From positions 62,001 through 126,000 of the forward strand of contig NZ_JMTB01000117.1 of assembly GCF_000734965.1 (NCBI RefSeq): a stretch of 64,000 bases of DNA, read 5' to 3'. The notes under the pieces are model-generated. The model was given only the letters and a program-made list of their open reading frames with translations, had not been told where the DNA came from and did not search any database. Of the stretch, positions 62,202-64,000 are shown piece after piece. A program made the position numbers and the translations under genes. Position 1 is the stretch's first letter; each line of letters starts with the position of its first letter. This stretch comes from Trabulsiella guamensis ATCC 49490 (lineage in GTDB: Bacteria; Pseudomonadota; Gammaproteobacteria; Enterobacterales; Enterobacteriaceae).

Positions 62202-63673
62202 TGCCTGTGTTCACATATAAAACGACTGACCGGGGCTGGGCTATCCTCAGCACTGGTGCTGCATTGATTATTCTCCTGGTGGTCAGCGTCTGGGGCTTTA
62301 CGCTTATCAGTGACTGGATGCAAAAAAGGACCTGGCTGAATACCGCGTCACAGGTATCTCGCTTTACACAAGCTGTGAAGAGCTACACTGGCCGTTATTA
62401 CGATACTTTGCTTTCAAGTGCCACCACCACGACCCCGGTTACGGTTACTCCCACTATGCTGAAAAACACCGGATTTCTGGAGCAGGGGTTCAGCGAGACG
62501 ACCGTAGACGGACAGGCTTACCTGGCAGCTGTTGTTCGTAATGCCACCAATACAGATCAACTGCAGGCACTGGTTTACACTCAAAACGGCGCGGCACTGC
62601 CTTTTCTCGCACTGCGCCAGATATCAATGGATATCACCTCGGGTATGGGCGGCTATATATGGACATCAGGTACTGCTACCGGCGCTATGGGCAGCTGGAC
62701 TATTCCTCTTTCACAGTTTGGGATAAGTACAACTCAGGGACATATTGCGGCTTTACTGACCACAGATGAACTGGGCGCTGCTCGCGGTGAAAATGATCGC
62801 CTTTATCGTTTTTCGGTAACCGGCAAGCCAGACCTCAACACGATGCATACCAGTATTGATATGGGAGGTAACAATCTTAATAACGCAGGCACGATTAATG
62901 CCGTAACGGGTAATTTCAGTGGCGATGTGGCGGCCACTGGAAATATAACTGCGAATGGAACTGTTACAGGACAGAATGTTACTGCCGGTTCAAATGTCAC
63001 CGCAGGAAATACAATAACGGCTAACAACGACATACGTTCAAATAATGGCTGGTTCATAACTCGAGGGAGTAAGGGATGGCTAAATGAAACGTATGGCGGC
63101 GGTTTTTATATGTCAGATAATGACTGGGTTCGAGTCATAAATAATAAGAGTATTTACACAAGCGGTCAGGTTCGTGGCGGAAGTGTGCGGGCTGATGGAA
63201 GACTTTCTACAGGAGAAGTTTTGCAGCTCGACGGAGTCAATACTGCTGGCGCAGTTTGTTCACCAAACGGCCTTGTAAGCCGCGACGCCACTGGAGCCAT
63301 ACTTTCCTGTCAATCCGGTGTGTGGGTATCTGGCGGAAACTACAGCGGGAATTATTCTTCACTTGGCTCATTTGTGTCAGCTTACACAGCTATCAATACC
63401 ACCGGTAAGCCCATGACAGTATATGCATCTGGGGGAGTATCCACAGTGAACCGGCACGTCGAGGATGGTGACAATTGCAGAAACACATGGGCTTTGTCAG
63501 GGAGTGTTGATGGCCGCGTTATCACCTCCGCAGGTACAGCTAATTCAAGCTGGAGTAAGTCGGGTACGATTAATTTTATCGTACCGGCAGGCTCTTCCTT
63601 CACTGTTATGTCCAGCCCGTTACCCTCTTATGGATGCTCTCCAGGGAGTTTTAGCCTTGCTATATACTCATAA
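62195..63673 (+). CDS. pilV: minor pilin/adhesin PilV with shufflon-selected C-terminus
   Basis: A 492-residue PilV. The prepilin-like start is TTDRG then [16 protein letters not shown]: Gly at -1 but Ser rather than Glu at +5. The middle (about 240-285) has phage-fibre-like repeats ([20 protein letters not shown]). The constant part ends at ILSCQSGVW, where the sfx-like crossover site lies (63307-63325); the last ~115 residues are the currently joined cassette. PilV sits at the pilus tip and chooses recipients by surface polysaccharide. It overlaps pilU by seven bases. Confidence 0.9.
   Translation: MVMPVFTYKTTDRGWAILSTGAALIILLVVSVWGFTLISDWMQKRTWLNTASQVSRFTQAVKSYTGRYYDTLLSSATTTTPVTVTPTMLKNTGFLEQGFSETTVDGQAYLAAVVRNATNTDQLQALVYTQNGAALPFLALRQISMDITSGMGGYIWTSGTATGAMGSWTIPLSQFGISTTQGHIAALLTTDELGAARGENDRLYRFSVTGKPDLNTMHTSIDMGGNNLNNAGTINAVTGNFSGDVAATGNITANGTVTGQNVTAGSNVTAGNTITANNDIRSNNGWFITRGSKGWLNETYGGGFYMSDNDWVRVINNKSIYTSGQVRGGSVRADGRLSTGEVLQLDGVNTAGAVCSPNGLVSRDATGAILSCQSGVWVSGGNYSGNYSSLGSFVSAYTAINTTGKPMTVYASGGVSTVNRHVEDGDNCRNTWALSGSVDGRVITSAGTANSSWSKSGTINFIVPAGSSFTVMSSPLPSYGCSPGSFSLAIYS
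63307..63325 (+). repeat. shufflon crossover site (sfx-like)
   Basis: The 19-mer CTGTCAATCCGGTGTGTGG matches the R64 sfx consensus GTGCCAATCCGGTNNNTGG at 14 of the 16 defined positions and sits at the constant/variable junction of pilV. An inverted partner should lie beyond the window, followed by the rci recombinase gene. Confidence 0.75.
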
Positions 63674-63792
63674 TCTGTGAGCGCTTTACCGTCAGAATCG
63701 TACTGAAGAAATGCGCAGTAGACTGATATTCCATCCGGCGTGTAGTCAGACACATCAAAGCCCTTGAGTTCACTACACACAGGATTTGGCGT
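63628..63792 (-). other. open frame continuing past the TAG of the inverted PilV cassette
   Basis: After the TAG at 63793-63795 the same minus-strand frame stays open for 54 codons (TPNPVCSELKGFDVSDYTPD, then [20 protein letters not shown] and more) and ends at TAA 63628-63630, inside the end of the forward cassette. The composition, with a Cys pair, looks like adhesin-tail sequence. It may be the remnant of a longer original cassette cut by a nonsense change, or chance. Confidence 0.35.
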
Positions 63793-64000
63793 CTAATTAG
63801 TGGCGCAGTTTGCTATAGCCTGGAAGCACGCTGCACCTTTTGAATTGTTCGGTAAGACGATGTAAAACCGGTCATTTACAGGATCAAGAGCCATGGAATC
63901 GGGGGAGTTATGGTTGGAACCATCAGACCAACTTTTTAAAGTGTAAGAACCACCTATAGCCACTGTGCCGGACGGACAATAAGCAGATGCAACTGCTTTA
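63793..64000 (-). CDS. alternative PilV C-terminal cassette, inverted, cut by window end
   Basis: On the minus strand an open frame enters at the right edge and reads AVASAYCPSGTVAIGGSYTL, KSWSDGSNHNSPDSMALDPV and NDRFYIVLPNNSKGAACFQA before IANCATN and TAG. CPSGTVAIGG followed by such a domain is typical of PilV tips. It has no start codon of its own, as expected for a silent shufflon cassette that is expressed only after inversion. It is tail-to-tail with the forward cassette, so both belong to one invertible segment. Confidence 0.75.
   Translation of the reverse strand, partial: KAVASAYCPSGTVAIGGSYTLKSWSDGSNHNSPDSMALDPVNDRFYIVLPNNSKGAACFQAIANCATN

Overview
The window is an enterobacterial chromosome segment. 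Gene content and order match the Escherichia/Citrobacter/Salmonella group: yqhC, yghB, metC, exbB, exbD, yghZ, yghU and gss lie in the E. coli order, read in the reverse of the usual map direction. I cannot fix the genus from sequence alone. It has three parts: a core-like region with small metabolic cassettes (1-16.4 kb), a type VI secretion (T6SS) cluster (16.8-38.2 kb), and the left part of an SPI-7-type integrative and conjugative element (ICE, 38.44 kb to beyond the right edge).

Region 1. Core genes are the C-terminal end of yqhC, yghB, metC (with tandem MetJ boxes) and exbBD (with a Fur-like box). A three-gene unit of unknown function lies between exbD and yghZ. After gss come two catabolic cassettes. 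The first is a minus-strand operon of a xapA-like purine nucleoside phosphorylase, a TsgA-like transporter and a XapR-like LysR regulator, preceded by a 40-bp dyad. The second is a dmlA-like D-malate dehydrogenase and an aromatic-acid/H+ symporter-family (AAHS) transporter, divergent from a dmlR-like LysR regulator. A broken symE-like remnant lies between them and the T6SS.

Region 2. One Hcp gene points left. From tssB the rest points right: tssB, tssC, tssE, tssF, tssG, fha, tssJ, tssK, tssL, clpV, vasI/tagO, tssA, tssM, a second hcp-like gene and vasL, ending at a convergent lipoprotein gene. The order is that of the Vibrio vas cluster but without the sigma-54 activator (vasH), vgrG, PAAR or any recognisable effector, so spike and cargo must be encoded elsewhere.

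Region 3. A 49-bp copy of the 3' end of tRNA-Phe, still followed by a tRNA-type terminator, marks the left attachment site. The intact tRNA-Phe (pheV by synteny) should lie beyond the right edge. The ICE starts with a maintenance and replication block: parA, dnaB-like, parB, a zinc-finger protein, DUF2786 and DUF2857 proteins, a STY4528-type replication protein, a PFL_4669-type protein, topB, a STY4534-type protein and ssb. A TacAT-like toxin-antitoxin pair and a complete R64-type type IVb pilus operon, pilL to pilV, follow. pilV ends in a shufflon: an sfx-like crossover site, a forward C-terminal cassette and an inverted alternative cassette running off the window.

The least explained signals are DNA-level structures in the ICE replication block. 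Four 19-nt GAGTCC/GGACTC dyads sit inside the replication gene, one of them out of the reading frame of the other three. Three ~96-bp tandem repeats follow it, with a hairpin that changes by compensatory substitution. Between topB and the STY4534-type gene there is a terminator-ended structured region and a tandem pair of UUCG-tetraloop motifs resembling the STAXI motif.
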